Source: Streptomyces tauricus
GTDB lineage: Bacteria > Actinomycetota > Actinomycetes > Streptomycetales > Streptomycetaceae
Reading direction: 5' to 3'
Length of the DNA stretch: 64,000 nucleotides
Assembly: GCF_014650955.1 (NCBI RefSeq)
Contig: NZ_BMVY01000034.1
Span: 29,274 to 93,273, forward strand
A program made the position numbers and the translations under genes. Positions 16,434 to 24,547 of the stretch are shown here, in pieces (position 1 is the first letter of the stretch; every line of letters starts with the position of its first letter). The notes under the pieces are model-generated. The model was not told the DNA's origin. It saw nothing but the letters and a program-made list of their open reading frames with translations, and did not search any database.

Positions 16434-17078
16434 ATGTCCGAATGTGCCGACAACACCCGTAAGGCTCGTACGACCGCGGTTCTCGCGGGGGCGGCCCTGC
16501 TCGCCCCGCTCGGACTGCTCGCCGCGAACGGCGACGCCGCCGCTGCGGACAGCGGGGTGTGGGACCGTATCGCCCAGTGCGAGAGCGGCGGCAACTGGCA
16601 CATCAACACCGGGAACGGCTACTACGGAGGGCTCCAGTTCTCCGCCGGCTCCTGGCGCGCGTACGGCGGTACGGCCTACGCGTCCACGGCCGACAAGGCC
16701 TCCAAGGCGCAGCAGATCGCCGTCGCCACCAAGCTGCAGCGTGCGCAGGGGTGGGGTGCCTGGCCCACCTGCGCGGCCCGCGCGGGCGCGTCCGGCAGCG
16801 CGCCGGCGGGGGCCACGTCCGGCTCGACCACCAAGGCGGCTCCTTCGAAGCCGGCGAAGTCGTCGAAGGCGTCGAAGTCTTCGAAGGGGGTGGAGCGTTC
16901 GACGGGGCACACCGGTCGTGGCTCGTCCCGGGGCGACTACACCGTCCGCAGCGGTGACACGCTGAGCGGTATCGCGGCGCGTCACGGGACGACGTGGCAG
17001 CGGCTGTACGCGGCGAACCGGGCCGTCATCGGCGGGGATCCCGATGTCATCGTCCCCGGGCAGCGGCTGAAGGTCTGA
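16434..17078 (+). CDS. Secreted resuscitation-promoting-factor-like transglycosylase with LysM
   Basis: This 214-residue secreted protein has a signal peptide (about residues 1-38, ending AAAADS) and an Rpf-type catalytic domain (about 40-118: VWDRIAQCESGGNWHINTGNGYYGG with the catalytic Glu after the Cys, plus the paired Cys in PTCAARAG). A Ser/Lys/Ala-rich linker and a C-terminal LysM domain (YTVRSGDTLSGIAARHGTTW) follow. It should cleave peptidoglycan during spore germination or growth. ATG at 16434 follows GAGAGGG. Confidence 0.93.
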   Translation: MSECADNTRKARTTAVLAGAALLAPLGLLAANGDAAAADSGVWDRIAQCESGGNWHINTGNGYYGGLQFSAGSWRAYGGTAYASTADKASKAQQIAVATKLQRAQGWGAWPTCAARAGASGSAPAGATSGSTTKAAPSKPAKSSKASKSSKGVERSTGHTGRGSSRGDYTVRSGDTLSGIAARHGTTWQRLYAANRAVIGGDPDVIVPGQRLKV

Positions 17079-17119
17079 GCCGGGTCGGTAGTCCGGCCGC
17101 GGTCCGGTGGGGGTGGCCC

Positions 17120-17135
17120 GCGCAGTTCCCCGCGA
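17120..17135 (+). repeat. Dispersed GCGCAGTTCCCCGCG repeat copy
   Basis: One copy of the window-wide short repeat lies between the two Rpf-like genes, followed by a GGGGCTGCGCCCC hairpin-like segment. Confidence 0.8.
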
Positions 17136-17278
17136 CCTCAGAAGCGGGGCTGCGCCCCGGCCTCTGCCTCTCCAGGGGGCGGGGACCTGCGCGACGGGTC
17201 CCCCACCGGCCCGCAGCCGACCGAGTGGGCCCCCTCGAACCGCCCGCGCGGCTCGTCCAGGTCCGCGGGGGCTCCGCC

Positions 17279-17290
17279 TAGCGTGGCCCG
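17279..17290 (+). promoter_or_regulatory. -10-like TAGCGT at leaderless spacing
   Basis: TAGCGT (17279-17284) is followed by six bases and then the ATG at 17291, with no ribosome-binding site between. This geometry fits leaderless transcription of the second Rpf-like gene. Confidence 0.45.
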
Positions 17291-18172
17291 ATGTCGATCA
17301 AGCGCATGCGGTACGCGGCCGTCGTCGTCGCGGTCCTGGCCCTGCCGGCCCCCGCGGAGGCGGCGGCGGCCCCACCGACCCAGGCGTCCGGCTCCGCGAC
17401 GGCGGACCGGGCGCCGTACGCCTGTGCGAAGGACCGGTGGCCGTGGGGCTGCGTCGCGAAGTGCGAGAGCTCCGGCCGCTGGAACGCGAACACCGGGAAC
17501 GGCTTCTACGGAGGACTGCAGTTCTGGCAGCCCACCTGGCGGGCGTTCGGCGGCCTGGCCTACGCGCGGCGCGCCGACCTGGCCACCCGCGACGAGCAGA
17601 TCAGGGTCGCCGAGGAAGTGCTGCGCGTCCAGGGCTGGAAGGCGTGGCCCGTCTGCTCCAAGAGGTACGGGCTCGCGGGCCGCGCGCATGTGGTGAGGCC
17701 GGGGCAGAGCCTTTCGTCGATCGCCCGGTCGTACCGCCTCAAGGGTGGATGGAAGGCGCTCTACAAGCTCAACCGGCAGTTGGTCGGGGCGAGTCCGGAC
17801 CGCCTGAACGTCGGCACGATGCTGCGGCTGCCGAAGGACGCGGGCCCGGGGCGGCGGGACACCTCGCAGGCAGGAGGAGTCACTTCCCAGGCCAAGGGAG
17901 GAAGTGCGTCCACGCCCACCCCGAGCCGCCCGAGCCGCCCGAACCGTCCGAGCAGCCCGAACAGCCCGAGCGGCGCGAGTACGCCGACTCCGTCCGCCGC
18001 CCCGTCGGCCGCACCGGCTCCCTCGTCCCCACCGGCCCCCTCGGCCCCACCGGTCCTGCCCGTCCCCTCGGCCTCCCCCTCCGCGCCGGTCACGTCGGCT
18101 TCGCCGGGCCTGGTGGATCTGGTGCCACTGCCGTTGCTGTGGACCTCGCCGTCTCCGTCGCCTCGCCGCTGA
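17291..18172 (+). CDS. Second secreted Rpf-like protein with LysM and Pro/Ser-rich tail
   Basis: The 293-residue protein has a signal peptide (about 1-26), an Rpf-type domain (about 40-120: CVAKCESSGRWNANTGNGFYGG, PVCSKRYG), a LysM-like domain (HVVRPGQSLSSIARSYRLKGGW, about 135-180) and about 100 residues of Pro/Ser/Ala-rich tail. No ribosome site precedes the ATG, and TAGCGT lies six bases upstream. It is a paralogue of the preceding gene. Its last 83 bases overlap, on the opposite strand, the 3' end of the ABC ATPase gene. Confidence 0.88.
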   Translation: MSIKRMRYAAVVVAVLALPAPAEAAAAPPTQASGSATADRAPYACAKDRWPWGCVAKCESSGRWNANTGNGFYGGLQFWQPTWRAFGGLAYARRADLATRDEQIRVAEEVLRVQGWKAWPVCSKRYGLAGRAHVVRPGQSLSSIARSYRLKGGWKALYKLNRQLVGASPDRLNVGTMLRLPKDAGPGRRDTSQAGGVTSQAKGGSASTPTPSRPSRPNRPSSPNSPSGASTPTPSAAPSAAPAPSSPPAPSAPPVLPVPSASPSAPVTSASPGLVDLVPLPLLWTSPSPSPRR

Positions 18173-18794
18173 ACACGACCGCGCCGCGCCGGAGTTCGTA
18201 CACGATCGTCGTTCCGGCGCACAGGCCGGGCGGCAGCCGCTGTTCGGCGACGACCACGCAGGCGTCGAGGCCGCGCAACAGTCCGTAGGTGCGGGCCGCG
18301 ACCGCCGGGGACATGCCCTGCGCGGGTTCGTCGACGAGGACCACGTGCGCGCGTGCCAGCAGGGCGCGGGAGAGGGCCAGCATGCGCTGCTCGCCGCCGG
18401 AGAGCGTGCCCGCTCTCCGGGGGAGCAGGGCGCCGAGCTGCGGGTACGCGTCGAGGGCGGGCGCGAAGGGCCTGCCGGAGGCGGCCAGTTCCAGGTTCTC
18501 GCGGACGGTGAGCGAGCCGAAGACGGCACGGCGGTCCGGGACGAGGCACAGACCCCGGCGGGCCCGTTCGTACGCGGGCAGACGCGTGACGTCGGTCCCG
18601 TCCCAGACCACGGCGCCGTGGGACAGGGGCAGGGTGCCGGCCAGGGCGCGGAGCGCGGTCGTACGGCCCGAGCCGTTGCGGCCCAGCAGGACGGTGACGC
18701 CGGGGGCGGGCGCGTGGAGGGTGACACCGTGCAGCGCCTCCAGCGGGCCGTAGCGCACGCGCGCGTGGCGCAGCGAGACCCCGGCCGCGCTCAT
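18090..18794 (-). CDS. LivF-type ABC ATPase with altered Walker A
   Basis: This 234-residue ATPase belongs to the branched-chain amino acid (LivF) type. The signature LSGGEQRML and Walker B VVLVDEPAQG are present. Walker A reads GRNGSGRTT, with Arg (codon CGT) in place of the invariant Lys, so ATP binding at this site may be weak. Start ATG at 18794 overlaps the stop of the fused permease/ATPase gene as ATGA. The 3' end overlaps the convergent Rpf-like gene by 83 bases. Confidence 0.85.
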   Translation of the reverse strand: MSAAGVSLRHARVRYGPLEALHGVTLHAPAPGVTVLLGRNGSGRTTALRALAGTLPLSHGAVVWDGTDVTRLPAYERARRGLCLVPDRRAVFGSLTVRENLELAASGRPFAPALDAYPQLGALLPRRAGTLSGGEQRMLALSRALLARAHVVLVDEPAQGMSPAVAARTYGLLRGLDACVVVAEQRLPPGLCAGTTIVYELRRGAVVFSGEATETARSTATAVAPDPPGPAKPT

Positions 18795-21700
18795 CCGTCG
18801 CGCCCTTCGAGCCGGTCGAGCCCGTCGAACTCGGTGTGCTCGGTGTAGACGTCGAGTCCATCGAGTACGTGGCCGACGGGGCCGGAGGCGACGACGCGGC
18901 CCGCCGTCATGACGTGCACGGTGTCGGCGAGGTCGGCCACCAGGTCGAGATCGTGCTCGACGACGAGCAGGGTCGTTCCGTCGGCGGCGAGCGCGCGCAG
19001 CACGCGGGCCAGTGCCGTCACCTCGCCCGTGTCGAGCCCGGCCGCGGGTTCGTCGAGCAACAGGACCCGTGGGCTTCCCGCGAGGGCCCGGGCGAGTTCG
19101 ACCCGGCGCAGGGTTCCGGTGGGCAGGTCCGCGGCCGGCAGCGTCCGTACGGCTCCGTCGAGCCCGAGCAGCCGCAGCGCCCGCTCCACCGCCCCCGGGT
19201 CCACGACACGCCCCTGTTCGGCGCCCACATGGACGTTCTCGGCCACGGTCAGGGTCGGGAAGACGGCCAGTTGCTGGAACGTACGGGCCACGCCGAGCCG
19301 CGTCCGTGTGTGGGCGGGCAGCCGGGTGACGTCCCGTTCCCCGAGCACGACCCTGCCCGACACCGGTCGGACGGTTCCGGCGAGACAGTGGAACAGCGTG
19401 CTCTTCCCGGCCCCGTTGGGCCCGACGACCGCGGTGATCCGGCCGCGCGGTAGATCGAGGTCCACCCCGTCCAGCGCGGTGAACCCGTCGTAGGCGACGC
19501 GCAGGGCACGGGCCCGCAGGACGGGGAGCCCGGGCGCCACGCGTCCGCCCCGGGGCCGGAGGGGCCGCCGCGCCCGCCCGCCACGGGCAGGACCGCGCCC
19601 ACCCGCACCCGTACCGGCGACCTCCGTCCCCACCGGGACACGACCACCGCCTCCGCCCCCGCTGCCGCCAGGCGCCGAGGGCGCGTCCCCGCCACCGCCA
19701 CGGTCCGGACCGGCCCGTGGCGCCGCGCCGGACAGCCACCGCGCTCCGAATCCGACAGCACCGGGCCCGTCGGAACCGGGCCCGTCGGAACCGGGCCCGT
19801 CGGAACCGGGTCCATCGGGACCGGGCCTGATGGAACCGGTCCCGTCGGAACCGCTCCCGGCCGGTGGCACCGGCCGTCGCACCACCGGCCGCTCGCCGGC
19901 GCGAAACCGCAGCGTGTCCGGGCCGGCGGACGCCCCGAGCGCGGACGCCCCGAGCACAGGCGCCCCAAGCGCAGGTGTCCCCACCGCAGCCGCCCCCGTC
20001 CCCGCCCGGAGCAGGCCGACGCCCCCCACCCGTGCCCGCAGTCGTCGGCGGGCGGCGGTGCCCAGTGGGGTCAGTGTCGGCTTTCGGCGTGGGGTCAGGC
20101 GTTCGGCCGTCGAGCGCAGTGCCTCGTACGGGCCGCCGGGGAAGCGGCCCACGAGGACCGCCAGGAGGCCGATCGTCGCCGCCGCCACCCCGCCCCGGGT
20201 GCCCGCGTCGAGGCCGACCAGGAGGGCCCCCGCGAGGAGCGCGCCCAGGACGCTGTCGGCGCCGAGCACCACGATCGCGGCGAACCACAGCAGCCCGCGG
20301 ACCGGGTCGTACGCCGCCGGGTCGAAGGCGCGCACGCCCATGCCGAGCATGCCGCCGCCCAGCGCGGCCAGCGCGGCGCCCGCGACGAAGGCCGTCAGTT
20401 TGAGGCGCGGGACGCGGACGCCCGCCGCGGAAGCACCCGCCTCGTGGTCCCGCATCGCCGCCAGGGCCCGGCCGGTACGGCCCCGGCGCAGCGCGTGCGC
20501 GGCCAGCAGGGCGCCGCCGAGCAGCACCAGTTCGAGTACGTAGTACGCGCGGTCGCCGTCGAAGCCCGCCGGGCGGCCCAGGTCCAGGCCCGCGGTCGCG
20601 TACGGCTGGGCGAAGACGAAGCGGCTGACGCCGACGCCCACCGCGAAGGTGGCCAGGGCGAGGGCCAGACCGTGGCGGCCGATGGCGGGCCACCCGGTCA
20701 GCAGGCCCAGCGGGGCGACGAGCAGTACGGCGGTCAGGAGCGCGGCCAGTTCCGGGAGTTCGGGCAGGCCGGGGAAGCGGCCCGCCGCCAGCAGCGCCGT
20801 GAAGAGGGCGCCCAGACCCGCGTACGCGGCCTGGCCGAGCGAGAGCTGGCCGCCGCGGCCCGTGACGACGACCAGGGACAGCAGGACGACGCCCAGGGCC
20901 GGAACCTGGACGGCCGTGTGCAGGTCCGAGCCCGCGAAGCCCAGGGGGAGGAGGAACAGGACCACGGCGACGATCCACGCGCCCGGCGGGGTCGGCACGC
21001 GGGCCGTCGCCGTGCGCGGGAGGGCGTCCCGGGTGCCGATTCCCGGCAGCACGAGGGCGGCGACCAGCAGGGCGACGACGAAGAGGTTGGCGCCCACCGC
21101 CTGGAGGAGGGGTTCGAGGCGGCCCGTCGGGTGCAGCCGGGTCAGCTGGCTCTGGGCGACCCCGATGCCGAGTGCCACCACCACGGCCACCGGCAGACTG
21201 CGCATCCGGGCGGCCACCGCGACCGCCACCACCTCCATCACCAGCAACGGCATGCCGTACGGGTCCAGGCGCACGTAAGGAGCCAGCAGCACTCCCGTCA
21301 GGCCCGCGGTGAACGAGCCGAACGCCCAGCCCGCCGCGGCCACCCGGTCCGCGTCGACGCCGGTCAGCGCGGCGAGCGGGCGGTCGTCGACGACGGCCCG
21401 CAGTTCCCGGCCGAAGCGGGTCCAGCGGATCACCGCGCCCACGCCGGCGGCCAGGGCGAGCGTCACGGTCAACTGGCCCCAGGGGCCCGCGGAGACGAGC
21501 GTCGGCGCGTCCGAGCGCGCGCCGGGGCCCCACACGAGCGCCGCCCCGCCGACGAGCAGGACGAACACGCCGATGGACGCGACGAGGGTCTGCGCGGGGT
21601 CGCCGCCGAGGACGGCCAGGGGGCGGAAGACGAATCGTTCCAGCGCCACGCCGATCGCCGGGGCCACCACGAGCAGGACGAGCGGTGCGGTGAGCGCGAG

Positions 21701-21883
21701 CGGCCAGTCCCACTCGACGGTGAGGTGGCGCAGCAGGTAGGCGCAGACCATCGCGACGGCACCGTGGGCGAAGTTGAGGACTCCGGTGGCCCGGTGGGTG
21801 ACGACCAGTCCGATCCCGGTGAGCGCGGCGGCGCTGCCCACGGAGAGCCCGGCGAGCGTGAGGTCGTACGTCAGCGACGCCAT
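18791..21883 (-). CDS. Fused LivH-LivM-LivG branched-chain amino acid ABC transporter protein
   Basis: The 1030-residue protein joins three usual subunits. Residues 1-285 are a LivH-like permease (NFAHGAVAM motif near 37), 300-590 a LivM-like permease (GGQLSLGQAAYAGLGA near 344), and about 790-1030 a LivG-type ATPase with intact Walker A GPNGAGKST and Walker B VLLLDEP. Residues about 600-790 are a disordered Gly/Pro/Ala/Ser linker containing repeated GPGSD units coded by 15-base tandem repeats. The frame is open further upstream, but ATG at 21883 overlaps the previous stop (TGATG) and begins the permease. Assembly with the LivF-type ATPase and a lipoprotein binding protein would give a full importer. 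Confidence 0.9.
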   Translation of the reverse strand: MASLTYDLTLAGLSVGSAAALTGIGLVVTHRATGVLNFAHGAVAMVCAYLLRHLTVEWDWPLALTAPLVLLVVAPAIGVALERFVFRPLAVLGGDPAQTLVASIGVFVLLVGGAALVWGPGARSDAPTLVSAGPWGQLTVTLALAAGVGAVIRWTRFGRELRAVVDDRPLAALTGVDADRVAAAGWAFGSFTAGLTGVLLAPYVRLDPYGMPLLVMEVVAVAVAARMRSLPVAVVVALGIGVAQSQLTRLHPTGRLEPLLQAVGANLFVVALLVAALVLPGIGTRDALPRTATARVPTPPGAWIVAVVLFLLPLGFAGSDLHTAVQVPALGVVLLSLVVVTGRGGQLSLGQAAYAGLGALFTALLAAGRFPGLPELPELAALLTAVLLVAPLGLLTGWPAIGRHGLALALATFAVGVGVSRFVFAQPYATAGLDLGRPAGFDGDRAYYVLELVLLGGALLAAHALRRGRTGRALAAMRDHEAGASAAGVRVPRLKLTAFVAGAALAALGGGMLGMGVRAFDPAAYDPVRGLLWFAAIVVLGADSVLGALLAGALLVGLDAGTRGGVAAATIGLLAVLVGRFPGGPYEALRSTAERLTPRRKPTLTPLGTAARRRLRARVGGVGLLRAGTGAAAVGTPALGAPVLGASALGASAGPDTLRFRAGERPVVRRPVPPAGSGSDGTGSIRPGPDGPGSDGPGSDGPGSDGPGAVGFGARWLSGAAPRAGPDRGGGGDAPSAPGGSGGGGGGRVPVGTEVAGTGAGGRGPARGGRARRPLRPRGGRVAPGLPVLRARALRVAYDGFTALDGVDLDLPRGRITAVVGPNGAGKSTLFHCLAGTVRPVSGRVVLGERDVTRLPAHTRTRLGVARTFQQLAVFPTLTVAENVHVGAEQGRVVDPGAVERALRLLGLDGAVRTLPAADLPTGTLRRVELARALAGSPRVLLLDEPAAGLDTGEVTALARVLRALAADGTTLLVVEHDLDLVADLADTVHVMTAGRVVASGPVGHVLDGLDVYTEHTEFDGLDRLEGRDG
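19761..19850 (-). repeat. 15-base minisatellite in the LivM-LivG linker
   Basis: Six consecutive 15-base units of the type CCGGGCCCGTCGGAA (plus-strand reading) span this interval, the first three identical. Being a multiple of three, they encode a repeating five-residue GPGSD-type unit in the inter-domain linker. Confidence 0.9.
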
Positions 21884-22440
21884 CAGCCGGCCGCCCCGGA
21901 CGACGGGCCGTCCGAGGGGGCCGCGGCGGGGGCGTCCGGAGCCGTGGGGCCGGCCGGGGTCGTGGATTCGTCCGAGGCCGTGGGTTCGCAGATCGGGCAG
22001 GGGGCGAGGTCGCCGCCCGCGAGGACGCGTGAGTCGACCGGCAGGGCCTCGGGCTTCCCGGCGACGAGCGGGCAGTCCGCGCGGTGCCACAGCGTGCCGC
22101 CCGGCACCATCAGCAGGTCCCCGCTGACCGCCACGGGCGCGGCGGCCGTCCCCTCGGCGGAGGTGGCGTCCTCGGGGTCGGCCGCCACCAGGAGCCCGTA
22201 CAGCTCCTCCACGCGGGTCGCCGCGAGCGCGTTCCTGCCATGGGTGAGGAGGACGGCCGCGGCGATGATCAGGGCCGCTCCGGGCACCGTGCAGGACGCG
22301 AGGTACGGCAACTGCCGTTCCGCGTACCGCTCGCCGGAGATCCCGTACCAGCCGAGGACGCACAGCACGGCGCCCGTGGCCAGCGCGGCCCACCCGGTCC
22401 ACAGGACGGGACGCACATTGCGCAGTCGAGCTGTCCGCAT
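21883..22440 (-). CDS. Two-helix membrane protein with C-terminal Cys/His motif
   Basis: The 185-residue protein has two transmembrane segments (about residues 12-32 and 46-66). A cytoplasmic or exposed domain follows, in which WHRADCPLVAG and APCPIC suggest a small metal-binding site like those of Ada-type zinc modules. The C-terminus is Pro/Ala/Ser-rich. It is coupled to the fused Liv gene by TGATG, so it is probably an accessory part of that transporter. I do not know the family by name. Confidence 0.6.
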   Translation of the reverse strand: MRTARLRNVRPVLWTGWAALATGAVLCVLGWYGISGERYAERQLPYLASCTVPGAALIIAAAVLLTHGRNALAATRVEELYGLLVAADPEDATSAEGTAAAPVAVSGDLLMVPGGTLWHRADCPLVAGKPEALPVDSRVLAGGDLAPCPICEPTASDESTTPAGPTAPDAPAAAPSDGPSSGAAG

Positions 22441-22600
22441 GGGGGCTCCACGTGAGGTGTCCGGCTGTACGCGTGCGGCTGCCTTCCGAGTCCGCCGATG
22501 TCTTCCAAGTCCGCCGACGGACTTGCACTATGCCTTCTGGAAGCTGACCCGAAAAGCTCCGGGCGCGCATGGCCCGGACCGACACCCGGTGGTGAGCCAG
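22441..22600. promoter_or_regulatory. Divergent promoter region between transporter and binding-protein genes
   Basis: The 160-base gap separates minus-strand transporter genes from the plus-strand lipoprotein/binding-protein pair. Short direct repeats of GTCCGCCGA-type sequence occur near 22491-22522. No clear -35/-10 pair stands out. Confidence 0.35.
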
Positions 22601-23140
22601 ATGGTTCTCGGGAGTGATCTCAGGCGGGGGACGGGCCGGGGGCTGGCGGTGGCGGTGCTCCTTCTCGCCCCGGCCCTCACGGCGTGCGGCGACGACAGCG
22701 GCGGTGACGACACGAATCCGCCCTCGCCCTCCGCGGAGCGGACCTCGAAGGCCGAACCGACGCCGAGCGCGAGCGGACCGGACGACCCGGCGGCGGCCGA
22801 GGAGGAGATCGAGGAGAACTGGAAGAAGTTCTTCGACCCGGCGGTCCCCACGAAGGAGAAACAGGCCGTCCTGGAGAACGGCGACGCGATGGGCCAGGTC
22901 CTCAAGAGCTTCAGCGGCGACGAGCGGGGCGGGCAGGTCGAGGCGACGGTCGGCAAGGTCGCCTTCACCTCGCCGACCGACGCGGACGTCACGTACACGC
23001 TCACCCTGAAGGGCGCGACGGTCATGCCGGACGCCTCCGGGACCTCCGTCGAGCAGGACGGCACCTGGAAGGTCTCGGTCAAGACGCTGTGCGGCCTGGT
23101 CGGTCTGAGCGGCAATGCCTCGCCGGGCCCGGGCTGCTGA
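22601..23140 (+). CDS. Small lipoprotein of unknown function
   Basis: This 179-residue protein has a lipoprotein signal (hydrophobic stretch then LTACGD, Cys near residue 28) and an acidic Ser/Pro linker. A domain of about 110 residues follows (EEIEENWKKFFDPAVPTKEKQAVLENGD ... VEQDGTWKVSVKTLCGL), a pattern seen in Streptomyces low-molecular-weight lipoproteins with an NTF2-like fold. The 3' end overlaps the binding-protein gene by 26 bases, so the two are co-translated. Confidence 0.75.
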   Translation: MVLGSDLRRGTGRGLAVAVLLLAPALTACGDDSGGDDTNPPSPSAERTSKAEPTPSASGPDDPAAAEEEIEENWKKFFDPAVPTKEKQAVLENGDAMGQVLKSFSGDERGGQVEATVGKVAFTSPTDADVTYTLTLKGATVMPDASGTSVEQDGTWKVSVKTLCGLVGLSGNASPGPGC

Positions 23141-24404
23141 ATCCGCTGTCGTGGGCCTGCTGCTCCTGGTGGGCACGGCCTGCGGCAGCCGCCTGCCGGA
23201 GAGCGACTTCGAGAACCGGCCCGACCGCACGCCCACCCGCACCACCGCCGAACCGATCCGGGTGGGCATCGTCACGAGCGCCACCAGTCCGGTCGGCGGC
23301 GACGCCTTCACCGGTCCGCGCGACGGCGCGAAGGCCTACTTCGACGCCCTGAACGCGCGCGGCGGCGTCGCGGGACGCCGGGTCGAGGTCCGTACGTGCG
23401 ACGACGGCGGCAGCGGTGTCGGCAACAACGAGTGCGTGCACGAACTCGTCGACGAGGAGAAGGTGGTGGCCCTCGTCGCCACCACCGCCCTCGACTACGC
23501 GGGCGCCTCCCGGGTGTCCCGCGCGCGCGTGCCCGACATCGGCGGGCAGCCCGTCGGCGCGGCCTACGACACCTACCCGCACCTCTACGGGATCTACGGC
23601 AGCCTCGCGCCACGGAACGGGACACCCGGCTGGGACGGCGAGCTGTACGGCGGCACCGAGATCTACCGCTGGTTCAAGGAGCGGCAGGGCGCGCGCACGG
23701 CGGCCGTCGTCTCGTACAACCAGTCCGCGTCGGCGGCGTACGCGCGGCTCGTCACCCGGGGTCTGAAGGCCGAGGGGTACGAGGTCGTCACCGAGCAGGT
23801 CGACTTCGCGCTGCCCAACTTCCGTGCCGCGGCGGCCGATCTGAAGGAGCAGGGCGCCGACCTGGTCTTCGACGCCATCGACACCTACGGCAACGCGCAG
23901 TTGTGCGAGGCGATGGACGAGGTCGGCGCCGAGGTCCTCGCCAAGGTCACCAACGTGCAGAACTGGACATCCACCGTCCGCGAGGACTACAAGGACGCCC
24001 CGCGCTGCCGCAACACCCTGTGGGCGACGGGCGCGAGCCGCAACTACGAGGACACCGGCCACAAGGCGGTACGGGAGTTCCGGGCCGGCACGAAGGCGCT
24101 GAAGAAGCGCTCCCAGTGGCAGGTGGAGGGCTGGGCCGCCGCGATGTGGTTCACGGACGCGGCCCGCTCCTGTGCCGCGACGGGCGTCACGCGCGCGTGC
24201 GTCGACCGGTACATGGCCGCCGGGAAGCCGTACACCGCGAAAGGGCTGCTGCTGCCGGTCCGCTTCGAGCAGTTGTCCGAACCGCCCAGGACGCGCAGGA
24301 CCTGTCTGTCGGTGGCCCGCTGGAAGGACGCCCGGGGATGGGTGAGCCAGGGGGACATGGACAGCGCGTGCTACGACGTCCCGCAGCTCTCCTACAAGCC
24401 CTGA
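23115..24404 (+). CDS. Branched-chain-amino-acid-type substrate-binding lipoprotein
   Basis: The 429-residue protein is a LivJ-like (type I) periplasmic-binding-fold protein. A lipoprotein signal (LLVGTACGS, Cys near residue 22) is followed by IRVGIVTSATSPVGGDAF, the family's usual opening of the first lobe, and by YFDALNARGGVAGRRVEV. It is the obvious ligand-binding partner for the fused Liv transporter encoded on the other strand across the lipoprotein gene. The ligand cannot be read; this family binds amino acids, amides and aromatic acids. Confidence 0.85.
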   Translation: MPRRARAAESAVVGLLLLVGTACGSRLPESDFENRPDRTPTRTTAEPIRVGIVTSATSPVGGDAFTGPRDGAKAYFDALNARGGVAGRRVEVRTCDDGGSGVGNNECVHELVDEEKVVALVATTALDYAGASRVSRARVPDIGGQPVGAAYDTYPHLYGIYGSLAPRNGTPGWDGELYGGTEIYRWFKERQGARTAAVVSYNQSASAAYARLVTRGLKAEGYEVVTEQVDFALPNFRAAAADLKEQGADLVFDAIDTYGNAQLCEAMDEVGAEVLAKVTNVQNWTSTVREDYKDAPRCRNTLWATGASRNYEDTGHKAVREFRAGTKALKKRSQWQVEGWAAAMWFTDAARSCAATGVTRACVDRYMAAGKPYTAKGLLLPVRFEQLSEPPRTRRTCLSVARWKDARGWVSQGDMDSACYDVPQLSYKP

Positions 24405-24547
24405 TGCGTACGGGCGCCAGAAGGTTCCCCCATTTGGTTACCGATGGCGCAACTGTTCGGGAACAGAGTGATAAGTAAGCCCAACCATCACGTCCGTACC
24501 CAGGTCTAACCCTCTGGTAGCTGGATGAGCCGGAGATACGGGGACGC

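Noticed and set aside
20444..22600. Very long open frame on the plus strand leading into the lipoprotein gene.
   Set aside because: It is antisense to the fused transporter gene and has shadow-type composition; the real start is the ATG at 22601 with a lipoprotein signal.
21884..23311. N-terminal extension of the fused Liv protein to about 1500 residues.
   Set aside because: The extension is antisense to the lipoprotein and out of frame with a clear membrane protein gene; ATG at 21883 overlaps that gene's stop.
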